Assembly: GCA_965216025.1 (NCBI GenBank)
Contig: CBDCEX010000013.1
Location: forward strand, 124,001-188,000
DNA length: 64,000 nt
Source: JADFQT01 sp965216025
GTDB lineage: Bacteria > Chloroflexota > Dehalococcoidia > Lucifugimonadales > UBA3495
Reading direction: 5' to 3'
This document shows, piece by piece, positions 48,775 to 59,534 of this stretch. A program made the position numbers and the translations under genes. The notes under the pieces are model-generated. The model did not search any database. It worked only from the letters and a program-made list of their open reading frames with translations, and was not told where the DNA came from. Position 1 is the stretch's first letter, and every line of letters begins with the position of its first letter.

Positions 48775-49245
48775 TCATCGCCCGGTTTTTTTGCCGTAAC
48801 GCCGCCTGAATCCCCATCCGGTTAGGCCCAACGCCAAAATTGCGAGTGGGAAGGCGAAAACGGCCCAGATAAGGCTGCTGCCTGCCGTCGTCTGGTCTCC
48901 TGATTTCCGGTCTGCCAAACCGCTAACGTCTAGCGGCACCTCCACTCCAGCTTGGCCTTCCACCGCGCCGGTTACGGTTACAACAGCATTTGTCACCGGC
49001 TGCTGGTTCGCTGACAGTGCTGTGGACATGAACAGGTTCCATCCCTCAACAGGCTTTGGGGGCCAGACGCCAATTACGTATTCGTAGGGACCAGATACGC
49101 CTTGGGCTACAGGCACTGTGAAACCATTGGCATTAACACTTGGTGTTCTAAATAGGAAGGGAGCTGCAACAGCAGCAAGAGCCAAACACAGTGCTACGAA
49201 AACGGAGGCGCCTACATATGGGAGTGAACCCCAATGGCGAAACAT
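48775..49245 (-). CDS. YtkA-like exported membrane protein
   Basis: I chose ATG 49245 because it puts the hydrophobic segment at the N-terminus (VGASVFVALCLALAAVAAPF). The extracytoplasmic part reads GVSGPYEYVIGVWPPKPVEG, WNLFMSTALSANQQPVTNAV and VTVTGAVEG. This is the GPY---V---P--P--G pattern of YtkA/FixH-like beta domains often linked to copper proteins. A C-terminal membrane helix (IWAVFAFPLAILALGLTGWG) anchors it. The longer frame to 49374 has a poor N-terminus. Confidence 0.7.
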   Translation of the reverse strand: MFRHWGSLPYVGASVFVALCLALAAVAAPFLFRTPSVNANGFTVPVAQGVSGPYEYVIGVWPPKPVEGWNLFMSTALSANQQPVTNAVVTVTGAVEGQAGVEVPLDVSGLADRKSGDQTTAGSSLIWAVFAFPLAILALGLTGWGFRRRYGKKTGR

Positions 49246-49523
49246 GTCAGACTCTCCCAGCGACCGAACAGGCGTCGTAAAGATATAGGATCCAACGGTG
49301 CGAGTCCGTAGCAGCTTTACTCGGTCCGTCATCTTCCACCAAACTGTACTCTCGATGGCATCCCAAAGCAGCAAGACTAAGCCTTCATGTTTTGGGTATT
49401 ATCCCTCCCAAGCCAAGACGGTAAGCCACCTCCGCCTATCTCCGGTGCCCTGTTTGCGTTCATGGTACTTTTCCACAATTTCCAACTGTCCCAGCCCGCT
49501 GCCGGCGCAAGCCGCCAACGCCA

Positions 49524-50231
49524 CTAAACCAAAGCCAAGGTGGGAACTACATTTTGCAGCGATGGCAAAGGTAGGGAAGGTGTAAAAATCAATGCATCGG
49601 CTCGAGCTTGTAACAGGGTTCGGCAGCGATGTTTCACTTCATCCTTACGGTGAGCTAGTCCGCCGAAGAATGCATTCATCTTCTCTTGGACTTGGGCTTT
49701 TGTTCCCAGGCATTCGTTGGCCGTGACCTCTTCCCTGGCCCAGTCCCAGACGGCTTCGTCGGCATTGAAGTCTGGGCTGTAGGCCGATAAGGCCACCAAC
49801 CTCAGATGCAAGTTCGGAGTGGTCAAATAGCTGCGAATCGCTGCTCCTCGGTGGGCTGGCCCATTGTCCCAGATTACTACCATAGGTCCAGGATGGTTTG
49901 CTCTTAGCTGCTGTAAAAAGGCGGTGGAGGTCTCGGCATTGCTGTTGCCGGCTATTTCCATGGCTTCCACCTCCCCAGTCTCCAGACAAACTCCCGAGTA
50001 GTAGCAGGCCTTCTCTCCCCACCGGGGACTGGTGGAGTCCACCAGCGCTGCCTCTCCCTTGAGTACCCATTTGCCTCGCAGGTCGGCATCGGCCCGAAAG
50101 TGGGCTTCATCCACGAAGAAGATCTTGGCTCCACTCTCTTGGGCCTCCTCTCGGATTTGGCTGTACTGGAGGACGAAGGCTTTCCGTTCTTCATCCTTGG
50201 CTTTCAGGAGGCGTTTCTTGGGTCGCTTCAG
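49524..50231 (-). pseudogene. IS630 type 1 transposase fragment, copy C
   Basis: Only the DDE domain remains, from RPKKRLLKAKDEERKAFVLQ through FVDEAHFRADADL, VIWDNGPAHRG and YSPDFNADEAVWDWAREE. No start or DNA-binding domain. The frame is otherwise undamaged, so the truncation is probably recent. Confidence 0.88.
49527..50231 (-). mobile_element. IS630-family element (type 1), copy C, 5'-truncated
   Basis: Has the AACCAAAGCCAAGGTGGGAA end with TA at 49525-49526. Identity to copy A stops at about 50231, where the next host gene begins. About 520 bp including the helix-turn-helix region is deleted. It sits between two YtkA-like genes. Confidence 0.9.
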
Positions 50232-50821
50232 TCCGCAGTCTTGTCGCCCCGGCCTTTTACCTTATCCCAGGTGAAGATACCCACCGCGATGATGACGACC
50301 ACCAGGGCCGCCATCATAAGCCAATTGATGTTGTTCCCACCTTCCCGCACATCCAGAGTCAGCTGTATGGATTCCTGCCCCAACTCGGAATCCACGTCCA
50401 CCGTTACCCCCCAATTACCTACCATATCGAAGGGTAGGTCCATTTCAAAGAATTGGGGAGTGAAACTGTTTAGCGCGGGCGTTGGACCCAGGTCGGTAGC
50501 GCCTTCGGGACCGGTTGCGGACACCGAGACGTTGGCCTGGGTGATTATGGCCTCATCCGACAGGGTGCGGATTAAAATGCTGATGTGAGTATTGAACAGG
50601 ACGGCCTGGCCGGGAATTATGCTTACGTCGATGCGGTAAGGGCCCTGATCCTGGGAGGAAACCAGGGTCGCCCGTCCGTTGGCTTCGGCCGTTGTCGGGC
50701 TGAGAATAAGGAAGAAAAGGAGATAGAGAGCCAGCAGGCTCAACTGGTGGGAGGATGAAAAGAGGGTCAGCGGCCGCAACCTTATTGAAGAACCATAACG
50801 ATTTAAATCGTATTCTAGCAC
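50228..50821 (-). CDS. YtkA-like membrane protein, paralogue
   Basis: 197 aa. An N-terminal signal or membrane segment (LLALYLLFFLILSPTTAEA) precedes the domain DQGPYRIDVSIIPGQAVLFN, ILIRTLSDEAIITQANVSVS, and MVGNWGVTVDVDSELG. The domain is closed by a C-terminal helix (INWLMMAALVVVIIAVGIFT). It resembles the protein at 48775-49245 in layout. Its stop codon lies at the truncation edge of IS630 copy C, so the last residues (GDKTAD) may be altered. It is the first gene of the interrupted minus-strand cluster. Confidence 0.75.
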   Translation of the reverse strand: MLEYDLNRYGSSIRLRPLTLFSSSHQLSLLALYLLFFLILSPTTAEANGRATLVSSQDQGPYRIDVSIIPGQAVLFNTHISILIRTLSDEAIITQANVSVSATGPEGATDLGPTPALNSFTPQFFEMDLPFDMVGNWGVTVDVDSELGQESIQLTLDVREGGNNINWLMMAALVVVIIAVGIFTWDKVKGRGDKTAD

Positions 50822-50858
50822 GGAACCGCTGGCGCAATTGGTTCTAGGAGAGATTTAT

Positions 50859-52089
50859 CAGGGCAATCGCGTCTTATTATCTTTCTTAAATTTGTTTAAA
50901 ACAGTAATCATCATGACGAAACTAGGGAGGGGTAGTGATGGTTCAGGCAACAGGCGCACCCATCGCCGAATACTTCGCGGCGTTGGACGACCCGAGGATT
51001 GATCGTACCAAGCGGCACAAACTTTTGGATATCGTCACCATTGCCCTTTGTGCCACCATCTGCGGCGCTGATTCTTGGGTGGATATCGAGCTCTTCGGCA
51101 ACTGTAAAGAGGAGTGGTTCAAGTCCTTCCTGGAGTTGCCCAACGGTATCCCTTCCCATGGTACCTTCGGCGACGTCTTCGCCCGCCTGGACCCAGAGCA
51201 GTTTCAACGCTGTTTCATGGAGTGGGTCCAAGCCGTAGCCCAAGTCACCCAAGGCGAAGTGGTGGCCATCGACGGCAAGACGGTACGGCGCTCCCACGAC
51301 CGTACCCTGGGCAAAAAGGCCATTCACATGGTCAACGTGTGGGCCTCGTCCCATGGCTTGGCGCTGGGCCAGACCAAGATGGACGAGAAGTCCAATGAAA
51401 TCACCGCCATCCCCAAGTTGCTACAGCTGCTGGAGCTCGCCGGTTGCATCATCACCATCGACGCTATGGGCTGCCAGAGGGAGATAGCCCGGGAGATCAT
51501 TGAGGCTCAGGCCGACTATCTGCTGGCGGTGAAGGAGAATCAAGGCCGGCTGTACGATGACGTTCGCGACCTTTTCGAGGGCGCCGAGGAATACGACTTC
51601 GAGGGCGTCCCCTATGACTTCGCCCGCACACTGAACAAGGGCCACGGCCGCCTGGAAACCCGTCAATGCTGAGTCATCACGGACCCGGACTGCCTGGACT
51701 ATCTGCAAAACCGGCAGCAGTGGGCCAACCTCAACGCCGTGGTTAAGGTCACGGCTCAGCGGGAGACGGCAACCGGGACCACGGTCCACTCTCGCTACTA
51801 TATCAGCAGTCTGGCCAGGCCTGCCCAGACTTTGTTGGAGGTCACCCGCCGACACTGGGGCATAGAAAACAGCTTGCACTGGTCTTTGGATGTTACCTTT
51901 CGAGAAGATCACAGCCGGGTACGTAAGGATAATGGGCCCCAAAACCTGGCAGTCCTGCGCCAGATAGCCCTCAATTTGCTGAAGCAGGAGACCAGCCTTA
52001 AACGGGGACTTCAAGGTAAACGGCTGAAAGCTGGCTGGGTTGAGGATTACCTACTCAAGGTGCTCCTTGGTTAAGACGCGATTGCCCTG
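50859..52089 (+). mobile_element. ISAs1-family element (type 2)
   Basis: 1,231 bp with inverted ends CAGGGCAATCGCGTCTTA and TAAGACGCGATTGCCCTG. AGAGATTTAT is duplicated at 50849-50858 and 52090-52099. It is only 28 bp upstream of the YtkA-like start and has probably separated that cluster from its promoter. Confidence 0.95.
50935..52074 (+). pseudogene. ISAs1 type 2 transposase with one internal TGA
   Basis: It starts MVQATGAPIAEYFAALDDPR after a GGAGGGG site and contains DSWVDIELFG, VVAIDGKTVRRSHD and YLLAVKENQGRLYDD. The frame meets TGA at 51670-51672 after LETRQC. The next residues VITDPDCLDYLQN and HWGIENSLHWSLDVTFREDH are in the same frame. Relatives have Trp after RxC, so TGG to TGA is the simplest cause. 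With one readthrough the protein is about 379 aa. Confidence 0.88.
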
Positions 52090-52290
52090 AGAGATTTATT
52101 GGCTTAAATTGAATCATCCCCAGGCCGTTAATAAGAACCGAACTCAGCGGCATCATCTTAGCCAGGGATGGGACCAGGTTTGGTGAGTTCCGGCTCTTAG
52201 GCCGTCAAAACCGGTGGAGCGGCCAATCTCCAAAAAAGGGGCCGGTTGATTGAGCTCCCTGACCAGCCAAGGACAGACTTGAAAAATAGG

Positions 52291-52324
52291 AAAACGGGGG
52301 TCCTGATTAGGACCCCCGTTTTCT
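52291..52324. terminator. Bidirectional rho-independent terminator
   Basis: AACGGGGGTCCT (52293-52304), loop GATT, AGGACCCCCGTT (52309-52320), with A/T-rich runs on both sides (GGAAA before, TTC after). It is strong and symmetric. No gene is clearly attached on the plus side except the ISAs1 type 2. Confidence 0.8.
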
Positions 52325-52483
52325 AATCCGACCACCCCAGCTGCGAGATCGCCCGCATAGGGAAAAGGGTCTTCAAAACCAAGTCCTTCCGGAGCCCGGA
52401 GATTCTCCCCAATTCTAGCTACACCGCCTAGACCCGCCGTTTTGGAGCCCCATCCGACCAACTCCTCTGGCAACTTGGCGGAG

Positions 52484-52520
52484 CAAAAAAACGGGGTAGC
52501 CGCTGAGAGTGCTATCCCGT
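52484..52520 (-). terminator. Rho-independent terminator
   Basis: On the minus strand ACGGGATAGC, ten-base loop, GCTACCCCGT (one G-T pair), then TTTTTTTG. It lies 32 bp beyond the stop of the small minus-strand reading frame at 52552 and supports that frame. Confidence 0.7.
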
Positions 52521-52551
52521 ATCTGGTTCTCCTGTAGAACCAGCCTGTAAA

Positions 52552-52782
52552 CTAACGACCCATTGTCACAAGATCAGCTTTATCGTTAGCCATCTTGGCA
52601 TCGCGCCAAGTAGTACCCGTAGCTCCGAACTTCCCAAGAATTTTCACATCGCATTTTAAAAACATCTCAACACAGTCCACAGAATCACTAAGCCTTGGTA
52701 TCGGAAGTTCTTCCTCGCTTTCACCCACTGTTACCACGGTCGTTACCCTTACCGCGACATCCTCTACCCAACCGTCTCCCAC
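52552..52782 (-). CDS. Short hypothetical protein
   Basis: 76 aa from a GTG start. The composition looks real (RVTTVVTVGESEEELPIPRL, VDCVEMFLKCDVKILGKF) and a good terminator follows. There is no recognised domain and no strong ribosome site. The frame remains open upstream to 52850, so the start could be lost to the IS66 insertion at 52871. It could be the tail of a longer gene. Confidence 0.4.
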   Translation of the reverse strand: MGDGWVEDVAVRVTTVVTVGESEEELPIPRLSDSVDCVEMFLKCDVKILGKFGATGTTWRDAKMANDKADLVTMGR

Positions 52783-52870
52783 CTGTTGGTATTTTGATAC
52801 CCAGGGCCGAATTTGTCTCTGCCTATTGTAGCCGTGGAGTTAAAACTAACCAAGCTAACCGACCCACAAG

Positions 52871-54301
52871 TAACTGTTCAGACTTGATGAGGTGAATTGG
52901 CTCAAAGCCGTTGGAAAAACGCTGGCATGGCCGGGGGAGTTGTGGCATACCAGGGAGGTGGACACTGAACTAGACCTGAACGCGGCGAGTCGCGAAACTC
53001 TGCTGGAGATAATTGCCGGCCAGCGGGCAGTCATTGCCGATTTGCAAAGGCGGATTGGGGTTCTGGAATCCCGTCCCAACCGGCGCGGGTCGTCGGGGAT
53101 GCCGGGTAATCAGCCGCACTCCAGCCGGCAAGCGCCGGAGAAAAAGGAGCCCAGAAAGCCGCGCCGCCATGGCTTCGCCCGCCAGCGCATGACTCCTACC
53201 CGGCGGGTGGAGCATGCCGTGGCGGTCTGTCCCGACTGCGGGACTCACCTGAACGGCGGATGGGTACAGCGAACTCGGGAAGTCATTGAGCTACCGGTGG
53301 CTCCGGTAGAAGTGACCGAGCACGCCCTGGTAGCCCGCATCTGTCCGGTATGCCAGCGGCGCCGGCTGCCCAAAGAGGCCCTGCAGGGGGTGGTTCTGGG
53401 CCAGCAGCGCCTGGGGGTCAATCTGGTAAGCCTGATGGTGACCCTGCGGGAGGAGGGACGGTTGCCCATAAGAATCATCCAATGGTACCTGGAGACCGTC
53501 CATCAGTTGCACCTGAGTGTTGGTGCCATCGTCCAGGCCGTCCATGGAGTAGTCCGTCAGGCTGAGACGGCGGTGCGAGAGGTGCTCGAGCAAGTCCGCG
53601 CCAGTCCCGTGGTGCAGGGCGACGAAACCGGCTGGCGCCAGGACGGGAGCAACGGCTATGTTTGGACCTTCAGCACTCCCAGCGAACGATACTTCCTGCG
53701 TCGGGGTCGGGATAAGGGGGTGGTGGATGAGGTGCTGGATTCCTCCTTCAGCGGAGTGTTGGTCAGTGATTTCTACGCCGCCTATAACCACTACCCGGGC
53801 CTGAAGCAACGGTGCTGGGCTCATCTGCTGCGGGATATCCATGACCTGAAAGGGTTGTACCCAGAAGACGCTGGGCTGGCTCAGTGGGCCGAGGCGGTTC
53901 ACCAGGTCTACACGGAGGACAAGGCCTCGGTCCTTCCCCGAGCCCAGCCAGGCCATCGCACCCAGCTAATGCTGGAGGAGAAACTAATGGTCTTGGCACG
54001 GCCTTTCCTTAAAGATCCCCTGGCGGTTCAGGCCAAGCTCTGCCGGCGCATGGAACGGTTCATCAAGGAACTGTTTGTCTTCGTGTCGGACCCAGCCGTG
54101 CCCTCAGACAACAACGCCGCCGAGCGGAGCCTGCGGCATCTGGTAACCAGTCGCAAGATCAGCGGCGGCACCCGCTCAGGGCAGGGCACCGACAGCAAGA
54201 TGACCTTGGCATCCCTCTTTGGCACCTGGCGGGCCAGAGGTCTCAATCCCCTCCTGGAATGCCGCCGGTTGCTCACTTCCCCTCAACTCTGAACAGTTTC
54301 A
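52871..54301 (+). mobile_element. IS66-family element (single-gene type)
   Basis: 1,431 bp with ends TAACTGTTCAGA and TCTGAACAGTTTCA, and an 8-bp duplicated target CCCACAAG (52863-52870, 54302-54309). This fits IS66. Only the tnpC-type gene is present; the usual tnpA and tnpB are absent. It sits 57 bp upstream of the adhesin start. Confidence 0.92.
52892..54292 (+). CDS. IS66-family transposase (TnpC)
   Basis: 466 aa. The N-terminal leucine-zipper-like part (ELDLNAASRETLLEIIAGQR, LQRRIGVLESRPNRRG) is followed by a zinc-binding segment (CPDCGTHLNGG, CPVCQRRRLP). Catalytic motifs are SPVVQGDETGWRQDGSNGYV, VLVSDFYAAYNHYPGLKQRC and DNNAAERSLRHLVTSRKISG. A later GTG start (52958) is possible. The gene appears intact. 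Confidence 0.93.
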   Translation: MNWLKAVGKTLAWPGELWHTREVDTELDLNAASRETLLEIIAGQRAVIADLQRRIGVLESRPNRRGSSGMPGNQPHSSRQAPEKKEPRKPRRHGFARQRMTPTRRVEHAVAVCPDCGTHLNGGWVQRTREVIELPVAPVEVTEHALVARICPVCQRRRLPKEALQGVVLGQQRLGVNLVSLMVTLREEGRLPIRIIQWYLETVHQLHLSVGAIVQAVHGVVRQAETAVREVLEQVRASPVVQGDETGWRQDGSNGYVWTFSTPSERYFLRRGRDKGVVDEVLDSSFSGVLVSDFYAAYNHYPGLKQRCWAHLLRDIHDLKGLYPEDAGLAQWAEAVHQVYTEDKASVLPRAQPGHRTQLMLEEKLMVLARPFLKDPLAVQAKLCRRMERFIKELFVFVSDPAVPSDNNAAERSLRHLVTSRKISGGTRSGQGTDSKMTLASLFGTWRARGLNPLLECRRLLTSPQL

Positions 54302-54383
54302 CCCACAAGGGCAGCCGGTGACCCCCAAAATTTGGGCACAAAACTTTTCTTGGCGGAGGAAGTACCATGGGGACATACCTTAC

Positions 54384-56133
54384 CCGGGATTCCCCAGATC
54401 AAACCACCTTTCCTGGATATAGCTCCCGCGGGGATACCGCCAAATATAATCCCGCATTCCAAGGGCGTCAAATGCGGTCTGATGCGGCCTGATTCACTCA
54501 AAGTCCCCGCTTTCATTGGGCAACCACTGTACTGCCAAGCGTAAAAGCCCCAAACCGCTGGTCTACGCCCAAGTCTCGCCCTTGGGAAGCTCTTTTGCCC
54601 TGTGCGACCCCGTAACCGGAACCAATCCCGACGCTCCTAAAGTGGACTAGCCAGGAGCCAGCCTAAGCCGACCAATTCGTTCCAGTATCCCGCCTAGCAT
54701 TTCCCGGCTCACCAGCACCTCAGCAAGCTGAAACACCAGCCTTCCGGCATGGCGCCAACCGTCCTCCAGTCTTGATCATCCTGGTCTGCAGACTGGTCAA
54801 CGACCAGTGCTTCATTGCCTCCGGTAAGGCTAGCCTTCTCATGGAGTTGCCCAAGTTGTAAGCCAGTACGAACAACTCCAGCCTGACCTGATTGGCCACG
54901 AACTTGTGGCAGGACAACCTGGTCCAGTTCAGGGCGTACTTGCCTTCTTTTATCCATTGCTCCGCGGTCCCTCGGCCATTGTAAAAGCGGACTATCCCGA
55001 TGTTTGGATAGCTCAGATTGGTGACGATGAAGCCCACTCTGGGAAACAGTTCTCCCTGGTGCCACTCCACCTTAGAGACCACTCTCCGAGCAACGTTCCA
55101 GCTCTGGGCCTGGTAGAGGAAGTCATGATAGGAGACGATAGGCTTCGGGGAAAGCCACTCCGTAGGCCGTATTAGCCGGTGCGCTATCTCCCGCTGCAGC
55201 ACCTGGTTGGACCGCAGCCTGATGGCGTAGCCGATGTTTCTTGCTTCCAGATAATCGTATATCTCCGGCTTGGCGAAGGCGGCGTCAGCACGAAACAGCA
55301 GCCTGACCGCTGCTGTCAAATAACGCTCCACCACCGGATCAAGGACTTCTTGCCAATCATCGGCACTGTGGACGTTGCCTGACCGTAGCTTAGCTGCTTC
55401 ACAATCCCCGAACTGGTTGAACAGAAAGAGAGGGTGATAGCAGACGCATTCAAAGTGGCCGTTATAGGCTGCTCCCTCCTGCTGGCCGTGCACTGGACTC
55501 TCGGAACTGTCCATATCCAGGATTACTCGCCGGTGTAGGGTATGGGCCATAGCTCGTTCCACCCACTGGGTATTTATTCGTGCCAGCCCCTTCAGGTTGT
55601 CCTCTTGGGTCAGGAACTCCGTCTCGAACCGGCCCATCTCACTGGTGCTGGCTCCTTTCCGCTCCGAGCCTTGCCATCCCACGATCACTCGCATGGCTGG
55701 GTCTTGGGAAAGGCGCACTGCGTCATTGGTGTCGTCGTAGCCGGCCAAGCGGCTGTAGATCGACTGTCTTAGCAGCGGAACCAGGTGGTGAAGGATATTG
55801 CGTCCGGTACGGCTTTCCTGGAGGTAGTCCTCAGCGATTTCGGTAAGGCCCAAGGCATCATCAAACTCTCGAAAGGCAAGAAGACCAGGGTCGGAGGTGA
55901 TGGTTGAGCCGTGAAATTCCAGGCGGACTTTGGGGTTGAATTGGAGCCGGAGAGGGGCTTTTTCGCCGTCACCCATCAGGTGCCTCCATGATGCCTACGG
56001 CATCTTACTGTAAAGTGACATATCATAGAGTTATTATAGCTAGAACAACGCCAAATGACCTATAATTAGATAAAAGTTGAAAGACCATCGACGAATTACT
56101 GAGAAAGCTTTTTAGCCATATGGGAAATGTGGG
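54384..56133 (-). mobile_element. IS1380-family element, copy 3 (complete)
   Basis: 1,750 bp from CCGGGATTCCCC to GGAAATGTGGG, with CTTAC duplicated (54379-54383, 56134-56138). It is the only IS1380 copy here with an intact transposase and is inserted in codon 6 of the adhesin-like gene. Confidence 0.95.
54720..55976 (-). CDS. IS1380-family transposase (intact)
   Basis: 418 aa. Family patterns include HGSTITSDPGLLAFREFDDA, LRQSIYSRLAGYDDTNDA, VILDMDSSESPVHGQQEGA (catalytic Asp), FRADAAFAKPEIYDYLEARN (second Asp) and YNGRGTAEQWIKEGKYALNW (Glu). The C-terminus after KTGGRLAPCRKAG differs from copy 2 because of a 2-base change. It is likely the functional source for copies 1 and 2. Confidence 0.93.
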   Translation of the reverse strand: MGDGEKAPLRLQFNPKVRLEFHGSTITSDPGLLAFREFDDALGLTEIAEDYLQESRTGRNILHHLVPLLRQSIYSRLAGYDDTNDAVRLSQDPAMRVIVGWQGSERKGASTSEMGRFETEFLTQEDNLKGLARINTQWVERAMAHTLHRRVILDMDSSESPVHGQQEGAAYNGHFECVCYHPLFLFNQFGDCEAAKLRSGNVHSADDWQEVLDPVVERYLTAAVRLLFRADAAFAKPEIYDYLEARNIGYAIRLRSNQVLQREIAHRLIRPTEWLSPKPIVSYHDFLYQAQSWNVARRVVSKVEWHQGELFPRVGFIVTNLSYPNIGIVRFYNGRGTAEQWIKEGKYALNWTRLSCHKFVANQVRLELFVLAYNLGNSMRRLALPEAMKHWSLTSLQTRMIKTGGRLAPCRKAGVSAC

Positions 56134-59100
56134 CTTACTCGTTTCAGTAACGGTCACTCTCAAAATTCTCTTAATCGGCGGCTTTTTCTGATCCTATCGG
56201 CCATCGCCCTGCTGATGGCTCTCACATTTACGGCGGTCGTTTACGCCTCTTTCGAGGGCAGCGACGGTAATTTGACCAGTCCCTCCGGCGAGGACTGGGA
56301 GAACGCCCCAACTTTAATTGTCGCGAAAGACAAACCCTCGGGGAAGTCGGATGACTCCCTGAGTGGTAAAGAAGATGCGGAATACCCCGGAGTTGTGCAC
56401 GGCTCCATACCCAAGAACAAGAGCGACCTACTCCGCTTCTATCTGGCTACCGAACAGGTGTTGGATTCGAATTTGGAAGTCCAGGACTATTTATACCTGG
56501 CTTGGATCAGGAGCGACACCCTGGGCAGCGCCAACATGGACTTTGAGTTCAATCAGCTGCCGGCCAGTCCTTCGGTAGGTAACGGGGTTACACCGGAGCG
56601 CGAAGACGGCGACATGCTAATAACCTTCGAGCTTGGCTCCGGAGGGAACGAAGCGGTGCTGGGCTTATCCCGGTGGATCCCCGACGCTGGTTCTGATTGG
56701 TACAACGCTGTCAACCCCTGTGAGGCGGCCAACAGTCCGCCTTGCTGGAGCCCGATTCAGCCATTGTCCGGTGTTGCCTCGGGCAGTGTGAACGATGTCT
56801 CGGTGATGGACCCCATCCCTTGCCAAAATACCGACCCGGACATTGATTTGACCGAGTATTGCGTGGATGGAACCACCACTCTGGAACCCTTTACCTTCGG
56901 TGAGGCGGCAATAAACCTGTCTGCTGCTGGTGTCTTAAACAGCGCTACTGACTGCATCAATTTCGGCAGCGCCTATGTGAAAAGTCGTTCTTCCGACTCC
57001 TTCACCGCTTCTTTGAAAGACTTCATCGCGCCCGTGGGGATTACCGTCAACAACTGCGGCAGCATTACGGTGGTCAAAGAAGCCGAGCCCTTCGGTGAGG
57101 CCCAAGACTTTCGTTTCTCCACCGATTTAACCTCCACGGACCCCAATGCCAGGACGGCCGGTGATGCTAGAGCCTTCCTGGATGGTTTACCTTGGATAAT
57201 GACGCGGGATCGTCTACTCCCGGCCGGGAAACCTTCCTGCTGCTTCCCGGCACTTACACCATAACCGAGGACGCTGTAGTCACTTCTGGATTGGGCTGGG
57301 ATTTGAAATCTCTGGTTTGTAACGGGACCGCCTTCAACGGCTCAACGGCCACCATAAATCTGGTGTTACGAGAGAGCGTCACCTGCATCTTCACCAACCA
57401 GATGCACGGTAACATCGAAATAATCACCGACTCCATTCCCGATGATCGCCAGGACTTCGAATACCCAGTCTCCGGAGGCTCGCTTACAGGCAGCTTCACG
57501 CTGGACGATGACACAGGAGCGGCAGGAGAGGGCATCGATTACCTGGACATCCAGCAATTTGATGACATTCCTGCCGGGTCTTACACCGTCTCCGAAATCG
57601 TTCCCCGAGGCTGGGACCTAACTAACCTTACCTGCTCCGATCCTGACGGGGAGACCACCACGTCAGTTGACGGTGAAGCAATTATTGACTTGGACCCAGG
57701 GGAAACCGTCACCTGCACCTTCGAAAACACCAAAAGCGGTACCATCACCATCGAGAATATTACCGAGGGTGGCGATGGGACCTTCACCTTTACCGGTGAC
57801 GCCATTGGTACACAAACTATTACAACCGAAGGGGAACCGGGGCAAGCAACCGTAACCGACCTGCCCGCCAACCAGTCCTACACAGCAACAGAAGCGGTCC
57901 ACCCGTCTTTTGATTTGACGAATATAACCTGTTTAGATAGCGATGATTCTGGTACCCCAAGCAGTGAAGACCCCGACAGCAGAACGGCCACTTTCGCGCT
58001 AGACCCGGGTGAGACGGTCAAATGCACCTTCACCAACATCAAGCGGGGCACCATCGTTATTGAGAAGCAAACCATCGGTGGGGATGACAGCTTCGACTTC
58101 ACCGGAGACCTCGGCGCCAAGTCCATCGTTACTAACAATAACGTCGGGGAACTAAGATTGGAAAACGTGGTGGCAAACCAGTCCTACATTGTTAACGAAT
58201 CGGACCCGACCCCCATGTTCGACCTGACCGACATCGTCTGTGAAGACGGCGACCCGTCGGGAGTGGCTAGCAGCGTTGATATCGGCGGCAGAGCCGCCCA
58301 CTTCCAGGTCGACCCTGGCGAGACTGTCAAATGCACCTTCATCAACACCAAGCGCGGCACCATCATTGTTGAAAAGCGAACCATCGGCGGCGACGGCAAC
58401 TTCACCTTCACCGGTGACGTCGCTGGGACCATCTCCCCCGGGCAGCCGATTGTGGTGGCCAACGTGGTCCCCAACGCCACTTACACCTCCACCGAGGCGG
58501 ACCCGTCACCGGACTTCGTCCTCACCGACCTCACCTGCGACGATGCAGGAAGCACCTTGCCCAGCAGCTGGGACATCAACACCAGAACCGCCACTTTTGA
58601 GGTCGACCCGGGCGAGACCGTGACCTGTACCTTCACCAACACCAAGCGCGGCACCCTGACGATTGTTCAGGACTCCCTGCCGATTGACCCTCAGAATTTC
58701 GAGGTTTACTTTTTAGGAGGTGGACGTTCTTCGACCTTCTTCCTAGATGACGACTCGACTTTGAGGGGTGGCGGCAAGAACGAACTCCCCGATACCGAGA
58801 TCTTTTCCGGCCTGGCGCCGGGCACCCCTTTCTCAATATCGCAGGCTACGGTAATGGTGCCGGACCCCAGGGACCCGACGGTTCAGGTACCTGCTTGGGA
58901 CCTAACCGATATCACCTGTGTGGGCGGCACCGGTTTTTCTTACCTGGGAGCCTCCGGTACCGACACATCTGTATTTGAACCTGGCGATGACACTGCAGTA
59001 GTCACTCTGGGACCTGGCGGCGCGGTGGTGTGTACCTTCAGCAACACCAAGCGCGGCCGAATCATCATCGATAAGGCGACCAACCCGCCCGGTTCTCCTC

Positions 59101-59272
59101 AAACCTTCGATTTCTCCCTGAGCGGGAATGGTTATTCCCATGATTTCCTCCTGCACAATGGGGACGATCCCTTTGACACCGGGTCCATCCTTGTTCCGAG
59201 TGGCGAAATGTACTCCGCAACCCAGGCAAGCGTGGAGGGCTGGGACGTACCCACCTGCAACTCGGAGCTGGG

Positions 59273-59534
59273 CACTAGCTCTTTCGCTACCGGCCCGAAC
59301 TCGGCGGACATCAGCCTGGGAGCCTGCGACGCAGTAACCTGCATATTCAACAATATCGAATACGGGCATATTGTCGTAAACAAGACGACCATGGGTGGGG
59401 ACGCACTAGCTCTTTCGCTACCGGCCCGAACTCGGCGGACATCAGCCTGGGAGCCTGCGACGCAGTAACCTGCATATTCAACAATATCGAATACGGGCAT
59501 ATTGTCGTAAACAAGACGACCATGGGTGGGGACG
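59273..59534. repeat. 131-nt perfect tandem duplication in the adhesin gene
   Basis: The segment 59273-59403 (starting CACTAGCTCTTTCGCTACCG) is repeated from 59404. 131 is not a multiple of three, so the frame is lost after GTSSFATGPN-type sequence. The junction microhomology is CACTAGCT/GCACTAGC. Either a fresh slippage duplication or an assembly error. Confidence 0.9.

Noticed and set aside
34872..56133. Large composite transposon bounded by IS1380 copies 2 and 3
   Set aside because: Each copy has its own 5-bp target duplication (GCCAA and CTTAC), so they inserted independently.
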